Positions 18,101-24,846 of a DNA stretch of 64,000 nt are shown in pieces; position 1 is the stretch's first letter, and each line of letters begins with the position of its first letter. Position numbers and translations under genes: made by a program. The stretch comes from Streptomyces noursei ATCC 11455 (GTDB taxonomy: Bacteria > Actinomycetota > Actinomycetes > Streptomycetales > Streptomycetaceae). The notes beneath the pieces were generated by a model that worked only from the letters and a program-made list of their open reading frames with translations, searched no databases and had not been told where the DNA came from. The DNA lies in assembly GCF_001704275.1 (NCBI RefSeq), contig NZ_CP011533.1:1860001-1924000 (forward strand). Reading direction: 5' to 3'.

Positions 18101-18293
18101 CCAGGTCGAGGGAGGAGAGGAACAGCGTCTCGCGCGCACCGAACTTGCGCAGATAGGCCGGGCCGTGGATCCGCGCGAGGTCCATGGCCTGCTGTAGGGG
18201 TGTGTTGCTGATGCCGGTCGCCGTGAGGTCCGCGACCGGGGCGCCCATGGCGTCCGTGAGGTCGCCCGTCCGGGGTGCGATGGTGTCGGTCAT
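15105..18293 (-). CDS. self-sufficient cytochrome P450/NADPH-P450 reductase (CYP102, P450 BM3-like)
   Basis: 1062 residues from ATG 18293, close to the 1049 of P450 BM3. The P450 domain (about 20-475) has the oxygen-activating helix AGHETTSG and heme ligand C414 in FGTGERACIGRQ. A linker leads to an FMN flavodoxin domain (from about 505, LLLLHGTNYGTCREF) and then FAD/NADPH-binding parts (RHYSLSSSP and VAAGTGLAPFRG). The family hydroxylates fatty acids or related lipids near the omega end in one polypeptide. It is divergent from a PAS-LuxR gene with two palindromes in the 146-base gap, which suggests ligand-controlled expression. Confidence 0.94.
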   Translation of the reverse strand: MTDTIAPRTGDLTDAMGAPVADLTATGISNTPLQQAMDLARIHGPAYLRKFGARETLFLSSLDLVTEVSDETRFAKGVSVILEDVREFAGDGLFTAYNDEPNWAKAHELLMPAFALGSMRTYHPAMLKVARRVMAAWDRRMAEGRPIEVADDMTRMTLDTIGLAGFGFDFESFSRDTPHPFVDAMVRCLEWSMTRFARRPGTDHSAADAAFRADADYLASVVDEVIAARRASGEQRDDDLLGLMLAAGDGDGAHQGPVLDLANIRNQVITFLIAGHETTSGALSFALYHLLKDPVALRLAQREADELWGDDPDPDPSFEDIGKLAFTRQVLNEALRLWPTAAAFTRQARTDTVLGGRYPVAAGELVTVLTPMLHRDPVWGDNPEAFDPFRFTPEAEAARSPHAYKPFGTGERACIGRQFALHEATMLLALLVHRYRLIDHTGYRLRVKETLTLKPDGFTLALAPRTPADRAAVRAALAVLPGGSPEDTATGAAPDDGLPTRVPQDTGLLLLHGTNYGTCREFAERLADEAAALGFATDVAPLNAYAGGLPADRPVVIVAASYNGQPTDDATDFTAWLSTAPEGAAAGVGYAVLGVGDRNWAATYQQVPTLIDDRLTALGGARLLPRAEADASGELMGTVKEFAAALRVELLIRHGDPTTIGDAASDAVDDSGYAVTALTGGPLDALAARHDLVPMTVTEAYDLTAEGWPRPKRFLRLALPDGVGYRTADHLAVLPVNTPEAVARTARALGVDLDTVLALRPPTGRPARATLPVDRPLTVRQLLTHHLELNTRPTAEQRALLAAHNPCPPERHALENLPEDDPRTLVELIEAHPALRGALPWPVVLELLSPLRIRHYSLSSSPAADPRHADLMVSLLPGGTGSTYLHTLRPGDTVLARVQPCREAFRLDPADDTPVIMVAAGTGLAPFRGAVADRVATGRTTSARLYFGCDDPDGDFLHAAEFAAAERAGALAVRPVFSARPERGHRFVQHRIEAEAAEVWELLRAGARVYVCGDGSRMAPGVRAAFRAVHRAGTGASEQESEAWLRELTASGRYIEDVYAAG

Positions 18294-18337
18294 GTCTCCA
18301 GCGTGACCGGCCCGGTGACCGCCCTCGCCCCAGGGAA

Positions 18338-18379
18338 CTGCATGATTGTGCAGTGGTTCGTCGTCGCGCACTCTTGCGC
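18338..18379. promoter_or_regulatory. two palindromes in the CYP102/PAS-LuxR divergent promoter
   Basis: CTGCA-TGATTG-TGCAG (18338-18353) and GCGCA-CTCT-TGCGC (18366-18379) are perfect inverted repeats sharing the TGC...GCA outline, with centres about 27 bases apart. They sit 45-86 bases upstream of the P450 start and 60-100 upstream of the regulator start, so both genes could be controlled. Confidence 0.5.
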
Positions 18380-18439
18380 ACGGGGCGAGGATGGGGCAGG
18401 GGCGGCCGGCGGCACGGGAGAAAGGGCGGAAACCGGGCG

Positions 18440-19186
18440 ATGGGCGGAGCGACGCACGGTGGTGCGCCGGAGGACGACCCGGGCGGGGACTGTCCACGCC
18501 GGGAGCCGCAGGCCCTGCCCGACCCGCCCCCGGCCGGTTCCTACCGCGACTACTTCGTGATGCTGCTGTACCGCATCCCCACGCCGATCGCGGTGTGCCG
18601 GGCGGACGGTATGGTGCTGATCGCCAATCCGGCGATGGCGGCGCAGTGGGGCGCGGTCCCCGGGCAGTTGCGCGGCCGCAACCTGCTCGACCGGTTCCGG
18701 CCCCGGGACCCGGCGCAGATCGCCCGGATCATGGAGGCGCTGCGGCTGGGCCGGCGGTCCCGCTATCCGGTCGAGGTGCGGTGGCGGACCGGGCCCGACG
18801 AGCCGGAGCGGCAGGGCGAGCTGACGATCGATCCGGTCGGCGACCCGTCCGCGGCACCGCCGGCACTGCTGGCCCTGTTGCGGGAGGACGGCGGGGCCGT
18901 CGCCGCCGCCCCGCCGGCCGTGCCACGCGCCGCGGCCAGCCCCGTCGAGGCCCGGATCCTGGCGCTGGCGGCCGGCGGGGCGACCACCGCCGCGGTCGGC
19001 AGCGCCCTGGGCCTGACCGTCGACGGGGTGAACTACCACCTCACCCGGCTGGCCCGCCGCTGGCGCGTGCAGGGCCGCACCGCGCTGGTGGCGAAGGCGT
19101 ACGTGCTCGGGGTGCTCGCCCCGGACCGCTGGCCGCCGGCGCCCGCGGCACCCGAGGACGGCGACGCGCACCCCACCGCCCCCTGA
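18440..19186 (+). CDS. PAS domain plus LuxR-type helix-turn-helix regulator
   Basis: 248 residues from ATG 18440. A disordered N-terminal 40 residues lead into a PAS-like domain (about 42-145, PTPIAVCRADGMVLIANPAM), then a LuxR/GerE-like DNA-binding domain (about 175-235, ILALAAGGATTAAVGSALGL and NYHLTRLARRW). PAS-LuxR pairs in actinomycetes sense small ligands or redox state. Position and divergent orientation make CYP102 the likely target. The HTH is somewhat divergent from textbook LuxR (GVNYHLTRL in place of the usual THxxxI pattern), which is common in this subgroup. Confidence 0.82.
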   Translation: MGGATHGGAPEDDPGGDCPRREPQALPDPPPAGSYRDYFVMLLYRIPTPIAVCRADGMVLIANPAMAAQWGAVPGQLRGRNLLDRFRPRDPAQIARIMEALRLGRRSRYPVEVRWRTGPDEPERQGELTIDPVGDPSAAPPALLALLREDGGAVAAAPPAVPRAAASPVEARILALAAGGATTAAVGSALGLTVDGVNYHLTRLARRWRVQGRTALVAKAYVLGVLAPDRWPPAPAAPEDGDAHPTAP

Positions 19187-19222
19187 GCCCGACTGCACGT
19201 GTGTGCGGATAACCTCGCTGGT

Positions 19223-19684
19223 GTGGAGGACAATGCAGCCGCGCGGTTCGAGCGCGGAACGGACGGCCCGAAGGTCATCGTCGTCGGCGTCGACGGCTCC
19301 GACTCGTCCTGGCGCGCCGCGGCGTACGCGGCCGGACTGGCCAGGCGCCAGGGCTCGAAGCTGGTGATGGTCTACGTCCAGCCGGTGCTGGCGACCGGGG
19401 CCGCGATGGGCGCGCCGGTCATGGACGCCACCAACGAGGTGGCCGAGGAGCTGATGGCCGAGATCCGCCGGGCCACCGAGCGGCTCGACGGGATCTACCA
19501 GCTGCGGTGGGAGTTCCACACCCTGCGTGGTGACCCGTACAACGGCATGGTGCAGATGGCCGACGAGCTCAGGGCGGACGCGGTGGTGGTGGGCGCCTCG
19601 GAGTCCGCCGGACACCGGATCATGGGCTCGGTCGCGGTGCGCCTGGTGAAGGCCGGCCGGTGGCCGGTCACAGTGGTCCCCTAG
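19223..19684 (+). CDS. universal stress protein (UspA family)
   Basis: 153 residues from GTG 19223; an alternative GTG at 19199 adds eight. Neither start has a Shine-Dalgarno, but TAACCT lies seven bases before 19223, fitting a leaderless transcript. The single Usp fold shows VIVVGVDGSDSSWRAAAYAA at the first strand and DAVVVGASES with GHRIMGSVA near the end. The usual ATP loop (GxxGxxxxxxxxxGS) is only partly kept, so ATP binding is uncertain. It precedes dodecin and a permease on the same strand. Confidence 0.85.
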   Translation: MEDNAAARFERGTDGPKVIVVGVDGSDSSWRAAAYAAGLARRQGSKLVMVYVQPVLATGAAMGAPVMDATNEVAEELMAEIRRATERLDGIYQLRWEFHTLRGDPYNGMVQMADELRADAVVVGASESAGHRIMGSVAVRLVKAGRWPVTVVP

Positions 19685-19788
19685 GTCGTGTCCGGCAGGT
19701 CGTGTCCGGCTCCGCTGGTGAGCCGGACGCGGCTGAGGCACGGTGGAGGGTGGACGGGCGGAGTGCCGCCCCGACGAGGGAGACCACC

Positions 19789-20004
19789 GTGACCGACCGC
19801 ACCTATCGCGTCACCGAGATCGTGGGGACGTCCCAACAGAGCGTGGACGCCGCGATCCAGAACGGCATCAAGCGCGCCTCCAACACCCTGCGCAATCTCG
19901 ACTGGTTCGAGATCACGCAGGTCCGCGGCCATATCGTCGAGGGCCGGATCGACCACTACCAGGTCGGTCTGAAGGTCGGTTTCCGGCTGGAGGACACGGG
20001 CTGA
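19789..20004 (+). CDS. dodecin
   Basis: 71 residues from GTG 19789, with CGAGGGAG about seven bases upstream. The full dodecin pattern is present: TYRVTEIVGTS, helix with AAIQNGIKRASNTL, the flavin-stacking Trp in LDWFEI, and VGLKVGFRLED. Dodecins form 12-subunit shells that store or protect flavins and in bacteria often bind FMN or CoA. Length is exactly that of the family. Confidence 0.95.
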   Translation: MTDRTYRVTEIVGTSQQSVDAAIQNGIKRASNTLRNLDWFEITQVRGHIVEGRIDHYQVGLKVGFRLEDTG

Positions 20005-20124
20005 AGCACCGGGGCCGAATGGCTCCCCGCCGCCGCGTCGCCTTCGTCCGGCGTCGCCGGCGGTCCATGATGATCCGCCGTCGGACCACGACGGGCACGT
20101 ACCGAGCGTACGGAGGGATCACCC

Positions 20125-21564
20125 ATGGCACGCCTGCTGCGCGCGGGAGAGGGCGTATGGCGCCGTAAACCCATCGAGCACATCGAGGAGCCCGAGGGCA
20201 CCGCGGCCCAGCAGCTCACCCGCGAACTCGGGCTGTGGCAACTGACCGCGATCGGCGTCGGAGGCATCATCGGCGCCGGCATCTTCACGCTCGCCGGCAC
20301 CGTCGCGCACGAGAAGGCCGGCCCGGCGGTGCTGGTCTCCTTCCTCATCGCGGGCGTGGCCAGCGCCGCGGCGGCCTTCTCCTACGCCGAGTTCGCCGGG
20401 CTGATCCCGAAGGCGGGCTCGGCGTACACCTACGGCTATGCGGTGCTGGGCGAACTGGCCGGCTGGTTCATCGGCTGGGACCTGCTGCTGGAGTACACCG
20501 CGATCGTGGCGGTGGTCGCGATCGGCATCTCCGGCTACTTCTCCTTCCTGCTCGGCGAGCTGGGCGTGAAGCTGCCGGCGTGGCTGCTCGGCGCGCCCGG
20601 CACCGGCCCCGGGCACCGGGTGGACCTCTTCGCGGCGGTGCTGTGTCTGCTGATCGCGTATCTGCTGACGCTGGGCATCAAGAACGCCGCACGGTTCGAG
20701 ACGATCGTGGTCGGGCTGAAGGTGCTGGTGGTGCTGGTCGTCATCGGGGTCGGCTTCTTCCACCTCGACACCGCCAACTACCGGCCGTTCTTCCCGTTCG
20801 GGGTGAGCGGCGCGTTCACCGGCGCGGCCACCGTCTTCTTCGCGGTCTTCGGCTACGACGCGATGAGCACCGCCGCCGAGGAGTCCCGGGACGCCCAGCG
20901 CCACATGCCCAGGGCGATCATGTATTCGCTGGCCGTGTCGATGGTGCTGTACGTGCTGGCCTGCCTGGTGCTGACGGGCATGCAGAACTACCGGCAGATC
21001 GACCCGGAGAGCGGTTTCTCCTCGGCCTTCAAGTCGGTCGGGCTGCGCGGGCTGGCGGACGTGATCGCGGTCGGCGCGATCATCGGCATCCTGACCGTGA
21101 TGTTCACCTTCATGCTCGGGGTGACCCGGGTGTGGTTCTCGATGAGCCGCGACGGGTTGCTGCCCAAGTGGTTCGCCAAGACCAGCGCCACCCACCACGT
21201 GCCGGTCCGGGTCACCTGGATCGTCGGGGCGGCGTCCGCGCTGATCGCCGGTTTCCTGCCGATCGGGGAGGCCGCCGAACTGACCAACATCGGCATCCTG
21301 CTGGCGTTCGTGGTGGTGTGCGTCGCGGTGATCGTGCTCCGCTACCGGCGCCCCGAACTGCCGCGCACCTTCCGCACGCCGGGCATGCCGGTGGTCCCGG
21401 CGATCGGGGTGTGCTTCTCGCTGTGGCTGATCACCTTCCTGGAGTGGCAGACCTGGGTGCGGTTCGTGGTGTGGTTCCTGGTCGGCCTGGTCATCTACTT
21501 CTCGTACTCCTACCGGAAGTCGGAGCTGGCGAGGGCGGACGGGACGGCCGCGGGGCGGCGGTGA
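20125..21564 (+). CDS. APC-superfamily cationic amino-acid permease
   Basis: 479 residues with about 12 membrane helices. The first helix carries the APC substrate-loop signature GVGGIIGAGIFTLAG, and the cationic amino-acid transporter subgroup is suggested by AGSAYTYGYAVLGELAGWFIG and FFAVFGYDAMSTAAEE. Likely a proton-coupled importer of basic or broad amino acids in the cytoplasmic membrane. ACGGAGGGATC upstream provides a ribosome site. Its last 74 bases overlap the convergent ArsR-like gene. Confidence 0.92.
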   Translation: MARLLRAGEGVWRRKPIEHIEEPEGTAAQQLTRELGLWQLTAIGVGGIIGAGIFTLAGTVAHEKAGPAVLVSFLIAGVASAAAAFSYAEFAGLIPKAGSAYTYGYAVLGELAGWFIGWDLLLEYTAIVAVVAIGISGYFSFLLGELGVKLPAWLLGAPGTGPGHRVDLFAAVLCLLIAYLLTLGIKNAARFETIVVGLKVLVVLVVIGVGFFHLDTANYRPFFPFGVSGAFTGAATVFFAVFGYDAMSTAAEESRDAQRHMPRAIMYSLAVSMVLYVLACLVLTGMQNYRQIDPESGFSSAFKSVGLRGLADVIAVGAIIGILTVMFTFMLGVTRVWFSMSRDGLLPKWFAKTSATHHVPVRVTWIVGAASALIAGFLPIGEAAELTNIGILLAFVVVCVAVIVLRYRRPELPRTFRTPGMPVVPAIGVCFSLWLITFLEWQTWVRFVVWFLVGLVIYFSYSYRKSELARADGTAAGRR

Positions 21565-22540
21565 CGGCCCGTACGACCGCCTCGCCGGCCTCCGTCCAGC
21601 GGTAGAGCACGCTGCGCCCGGCCCGGCGGCGGGCGATCAGCCGGGCGTCGCGGAGGACTTGGAGGTGTCGGCCGACCGAGCCCAGGCCCTGGCCGGTGAG
21701 CGCGACGAGCTGGGTGGTGCTCTTCGGCGTACCGAGCAGTGCCAGGACGGCCGCCCGGCCGGGGCCGAGCAGCGCGGCCAACGCCCCGGGCGCCGGCGGC
21801 CGGTCCGGCTCGGCCAGCGCACCGGAGCAGGGGTAGACCACCGCGGAGCGGTGCGGCCGGCGTCCGCCGGTGTCCCAGCACAGCCAGGACTGCCGCGGGG
21901 TGACGGGCACGAACAGCAGGCTGGCCCCGTCCAGTTGGCGCGGCGGTCGGCCGTGGACGCCGATCCGCAGGCGGTTCCCGCCGAGCCAGCGCAGGCCGGG
22001 CCGCATCCCGTCCAGGGCCGCGGCCCAACCGCCGTCGCCGAGCCGGGCGGTGCGCGCCAGCACGTCGGCCTCCAGGACGCGGCGGCGGCGCGGCCAGTCC
22101 GGGAGCACGGTGTGCCGCCAGACCCAGTCGAGCAGGGCGGCGGCGCGCTCCGGCAGGTCGTCGCGGTCGCGGAGGGCGGCGGGCAGCGGGGCGCCGCCCA
22201 GGGCTTCGACGAGGTCGGTGCGGGCGGTGGCCGGCGGGGTGTCGCGGACCCGGGCCAGTTCGGCGGGGAAGTCCTGGTCGCGGTCGCCGCTCGGGGCCGG
22301 GGTCAGGAAGGTCGCGTTCCAGGCGGGGCCGAGGGCGCAGCACACGAGCTGGGCGGTCGGCGGGTCGTCGGCCAGGCGGGCGCGGTAGGCGGGCAGTCGG
22401 GCGTCGAGCCAGGCGCGTTCGCCCGGGTCGCCGGCGCTGCCGCGGTGCAGCGTCTTCAGGGCGGCGGTGGTCTCGGCCAGCGGTGAGACGACGAACCGGC
22501 CCGTGGCGAGGGTGTCCGCGTCGATCTGCCACCAACCCAC
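21491..22540 (-). CDS. ArsR-like winged-helix regulator (DUF5937-type N-terminal part)
   Basis: 349 residues from GTG 22540. About 250 N-terminal residues form a conserved actinobacterial domain (starts GWWQIDADTLATGRFVVSPL) of unknown ligand. The C-terminal 90 residues are an ArsR-type winged helix (LGPGRAAVLALLGTPKSTT, VGRHLQVLRDARLIARRR). There is no metal-binding ELCVCDL motif. It is divergent from the MFS transporter, 84 bases between starts, so it probably controls that exporter. The C-terminus runs 74 bases into the permease gene. Confidence 0.8.
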   Translation of the reverse strand: MGWWQIDADTLATGRFVVSPLAETTAALKTLHRGSAGDPGERAWLDARLPAYRARLADDPPTAQLVCCALGPAWNATFLTPAPSGDRDQDFPAELARVRDTPPATARTDLVEALGGAPLPAALRDRDDLPERAAALLDWVWRHTVLPDWPRRRRVLEADVLARTARLGDGGWAAALDGMRPGLRWLGGNRLRIGVHGRPPRQLDGASLLFVPVTPRQSWLCWDTGGRRPHRSAVVYPCSGALAEPDRPPAPGALAALLGPGRAAVLALLGTPKSTTQLVALTGQGLGSVGRHLQVLRDARLIARRRAGRSVLYRWTEAGEAVVRAVTAAPRPSRPPSPAPTSGRSTRSR

Positions 22541-22624
22541 GTCCGCCGCCCCCTCGTTCCGCGCTCGTTTCGCGCGCCCGCGAAACTGTACGTCGGGGCA
22601 CCGGGCGGCCCGGAGACTCCCGGC

Positions 22625-23827
22625 ATGCGCACCTATCGCGAGCTCTTCCGCACGCCGGAGTTCTCCCCGCTCCTCGTCGCGTCCGCCTGCCAGGTGGCCG
22701 GGCAGACGGTCGGTGGTCTGGCCCTGGGCACCTTGGTGTACGGGACGACCGGCTCGCCGCTGCTGTCGTCCCTGGCCATGTTCGGCCCGGCCCTGGCCCA
22801 GGTGGTCGGCGCGGCCACGCTGCTGTCGGCGGCCGACCGGCTGCCGCCGCGCGCCGCGCTGACCGGGCTGGGCCTGCTGCCGGCCCTCGGCACCGCCGTC
22901 CTGGCCGTGCCGGGGCTGCCGCTGTGGGCGTCCTTCGCGGTGCTGACGGTGCTGGGGGTGCTGGCCTCCCTGGGCGGCGGGGTGCGGTACGGACTGCTCA
23001 ACGAGCTGCTGGCGCGGGAGGGTTACCTCCTGGGCCGCTCGGTGTTCGGCATGGCGTCGGGGGTGCTGCAGATCGGCGGCTTCGCGGTGGGCGGGGCGCT
23101 GGTGGCGACGCTCTCGCCGCGCGGCACCCTGCTGGCCGCGGCCGCGCTGTACGCCGCCGGGGCGGCCGTCGCCCACCGTGGCCTCGCCGCCCGTCCGCCG
23201 CGCGCCACCGGACGCCCCTCCCTCGCCCGGACCCGGCGCGCCAACGCCCTGCTGTGGACCGACCGGCCGCGGCGGTCCGTCTACCTCGCGCTGTGGCTGC
23301 CCAACGGCCTGATCGTCGGCTGCGAGTCGCTCTATGTGCCGTACGCGCCCCGGCAGGCCGGGCTGCTGTTCGCCTGCGGTGCACTCGGCATGCTGATCGG
23401 GGACACCCTCGTCGGCCGGTGGGTCCCCCGTCACCGGGCGGGCCGTCTGGCGGTCCCGCTGTGTCTGCTGCTGGCCGGGCCGTACCTGGTCTTCGCGGTG
23501 CGGCCGCCGACGGCCCTGGCGGTGGCGGCGGTGCTGCTGGCCACCCTCGGCTACGCCTCGGGCCTGCTGCTCCAGGACCGGCTGATGGCCCTGACCCCGG
23601 ACGAGTTGGGCGGCCACGCCCTCGGGCTGCACTCCTCCGGCATGCTCACCTGCCAGGGGGTGGGCGCCGCCCTGGCCGGGGCGCTGGCCGAATGGCTCCC
23701 GCCGGGACGGGCGATGGCGGCGCTCGCGGTGGCGTCGATGGGAGTGACGGTGGTGGTGGCGCCCGGGCTGCGGGCGGAGCCGGCGCCCCGCGCACCGAGC
23801 GGGACGGGCGCCGCACCCGACGCATGA
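22625..23827 (+). CDS. MFS transporter
   Basis: 400 residues, about 11-12 membrane helices, Ala/Leu-rich. It begins MRTYRELFRTPEFSPLLVAS, as in many actinobacterial MFS proteins of the EntS/macrolide-exporter type. An Arg-rich loop (ARPPRATGRPSLARTRRAN) marks the middle of the protein. No substrate can be read off. The divergent ArsR-like gene suggests an inducible exporter. Confidence 0.85.
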   Translation: MRTYRELFRTPEFSPLLVASACQVAGQTVGGLALGTLVYGTTGSPLLSSLAMFGPALAQVVGAATLLSAADRLPPRAALTGLGLLPALGTAVLAVPGLPLWASFAVLTVLGVLASLGGGVRYGLLNELLAREGYLLGRSVFGMASGVLQIGGFAVGGALVATLSPRGTLLAAAALYAAGAAVAHRGLAARPPRATGRPSLARTRRANALLWTDRPRRSVYLALWLPNGLIVGCESLYVPYAPRQAGLLFACGALGMLIGDTLVGRWVPRHRAGRLAVPLCLLLAGPYLVFAVRPPTALAVAAVLLATLGYASGLLLQDRLMALTPDELGGHALGLHSSGMLTCQGVGAALAGALAEWLPPGRAMAALAVASMGVTVVVAPGLRAEPAPRAPSGTGAAPDA

Positions 23828-23828
23828 C

Positions 23829-23852
23829 GCCCGGCGGCGCGGCCCGCCGGGC
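23829..23852. terminator. hairpin between convergent MFS and HEAT-like genes
   Basis: Nine perfect base pairs (GCCCGGCGG with CCGCCGGGC) around a six-base loop between two stops 29 bases apart. Confidence 0.65.
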
Positions 23853-23856
23853 GGGT

Positions 23857-24732
23857 TCAGTCGCGCCGCCGCAACCGCCGCCGCGCCGCTCGCCAGCGCC
23901 GCCCGACGCTCCGGTGCCACCACAGCCACCACGGCAGGCGGCGGCGCGGAACGTACGCCCAGAGGTCCATGTCGGCCTCGGTGTCGCGCGGGCAGCGGCG
24001 CAGCAGCGCCAGGCAGCGGGCGTCCACCGTGCGGTGCAGCCGGGCGGTGTGGGCCAGCGCGACGATGCCCTGGTGGCGCAGGCCGGCGTCGTCCGCCGCC
24101 AGGGCCCGCTCCAGGGTCCGTGCGACGCGGGGCAGGATCGCCCGGGGGCTCGGGTGGGTGAGGGCCAGGCCGATGACCGCGACGCCGACGCGTTCCTCGC
24201 CGCGGGCGAAGGCGGCGTCCACCTCCTCGGGGCGGTCGGTGCCGAGCAGCGCGGAGTCCTCCTGCCAGTTCATGCCCCGGCCGGGGACCGTCCGGGCGAG
24301 GAGGAACTCGGCGCGGCCGGCGTCGAGTCGGGACTCGGTCACGGTCCGGTCACCGCGGTCGGCCCGGCGGCAGCCGGCGAGGTAGTCCCAGATCCGCTCC
24401 GGGGCACGCCCGTCCCCGTCCTCGTCGGCGGGCGCGATCTCCCGGCAGACCGCGTGGAGTTCGGCGGTCCGACCCGTCGCCACCGACGCGCCCGCCCGGT
24501 GGATCCGCTCGAACGCGATCCCGTCCGTCCCGAGGTCGCAGCGCCGGAGGAACGCCAGCTCGACGGTGTCCTCGGCGGTCAGCCTGGCGTGCAGGTATCC
24601 CCAGGCGAGTTCGACCGCGTCCAGGGCGACGGCGTACCGGACGAACGCGGCGGGCAGGGCGGCGGGAACGGCCGGGTCCGGATGTTCCGGTCGTGTGTCC
24701 CGGTCCGCCGGGGGTGGATCCGAGGGCTGCAC
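23857..24732 (-). CDS. hypothetical protein with HEAT-like helical repeats
   Basis: 291 residues from GTG 24732. I do not recognise a named family. The C-terminal half (about 190-270) reads as paired helices (ILPRVARTLERALAADDAGL, RHQGIVALAHTARLH) similar to HEAT repeats, and the tail is very Arg/Trp-rich. The middle has a conserved-looking NWQEDSALLGTDRPEEVDAAFARGE stretch, shown here by its ends NWQEDSALLG and AAFARGE. Such proteins in actinomycetes are sometimes immunity-like partners of polymorphic toxins, but no toxin is adjacent. Codon use is normal for the region. Confidence 0.7.
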   Translation of the reverse strand: MQPSDPPPADRDTRPEHPDPAVPAALPAAFVRYAVALDAVELAWGYLHARLTAEDTVELAFLRRCDLGTDGIAFERIHRAGASVATGRTAELHAVCREIAPADEDGDGRAPERIWDYLAGCRRADRGDRTVTESRLDAGRAEFLLARTVPGRGMNWQEDSALLGTDRPEEVDAAFARGEERVGVAVIGLALTHPSPRAILPRVARTLERALAADDAGLRHQGIVALAHTARLHRTVDARCLALLRRCPRDTEADMDLWAYVPRRRLPWWLWWHRSVGRRWRAARRRLRRRD

Positions 24733-24813
24733 AAGGCAAGGGTAGGCGAGGGGTGTTGGCGCATCGCGGCCCCTTGACGCGCCCTCGCCCGGGCCCAAGA
24801 ATGAGCCCGCCCT

Positions 24814-24825
24814 GACAACGTTGTC
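24814..24825. promoter_or_regulatory. perfect palindrome GACAACGTTGTC upstream of GH92
   Basis: A 12-bp perfect palindrome 22 bases before the GH92 start. The central CG and overall form match operators of LacI-family sugar regulators in Streptomyces. No LacI gene lies in the window, so the regulator would act in trans. Confidence 0.6.
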
Positions 24826-24846
24826 GGCCCTCCTGGAGGTCTGCCC

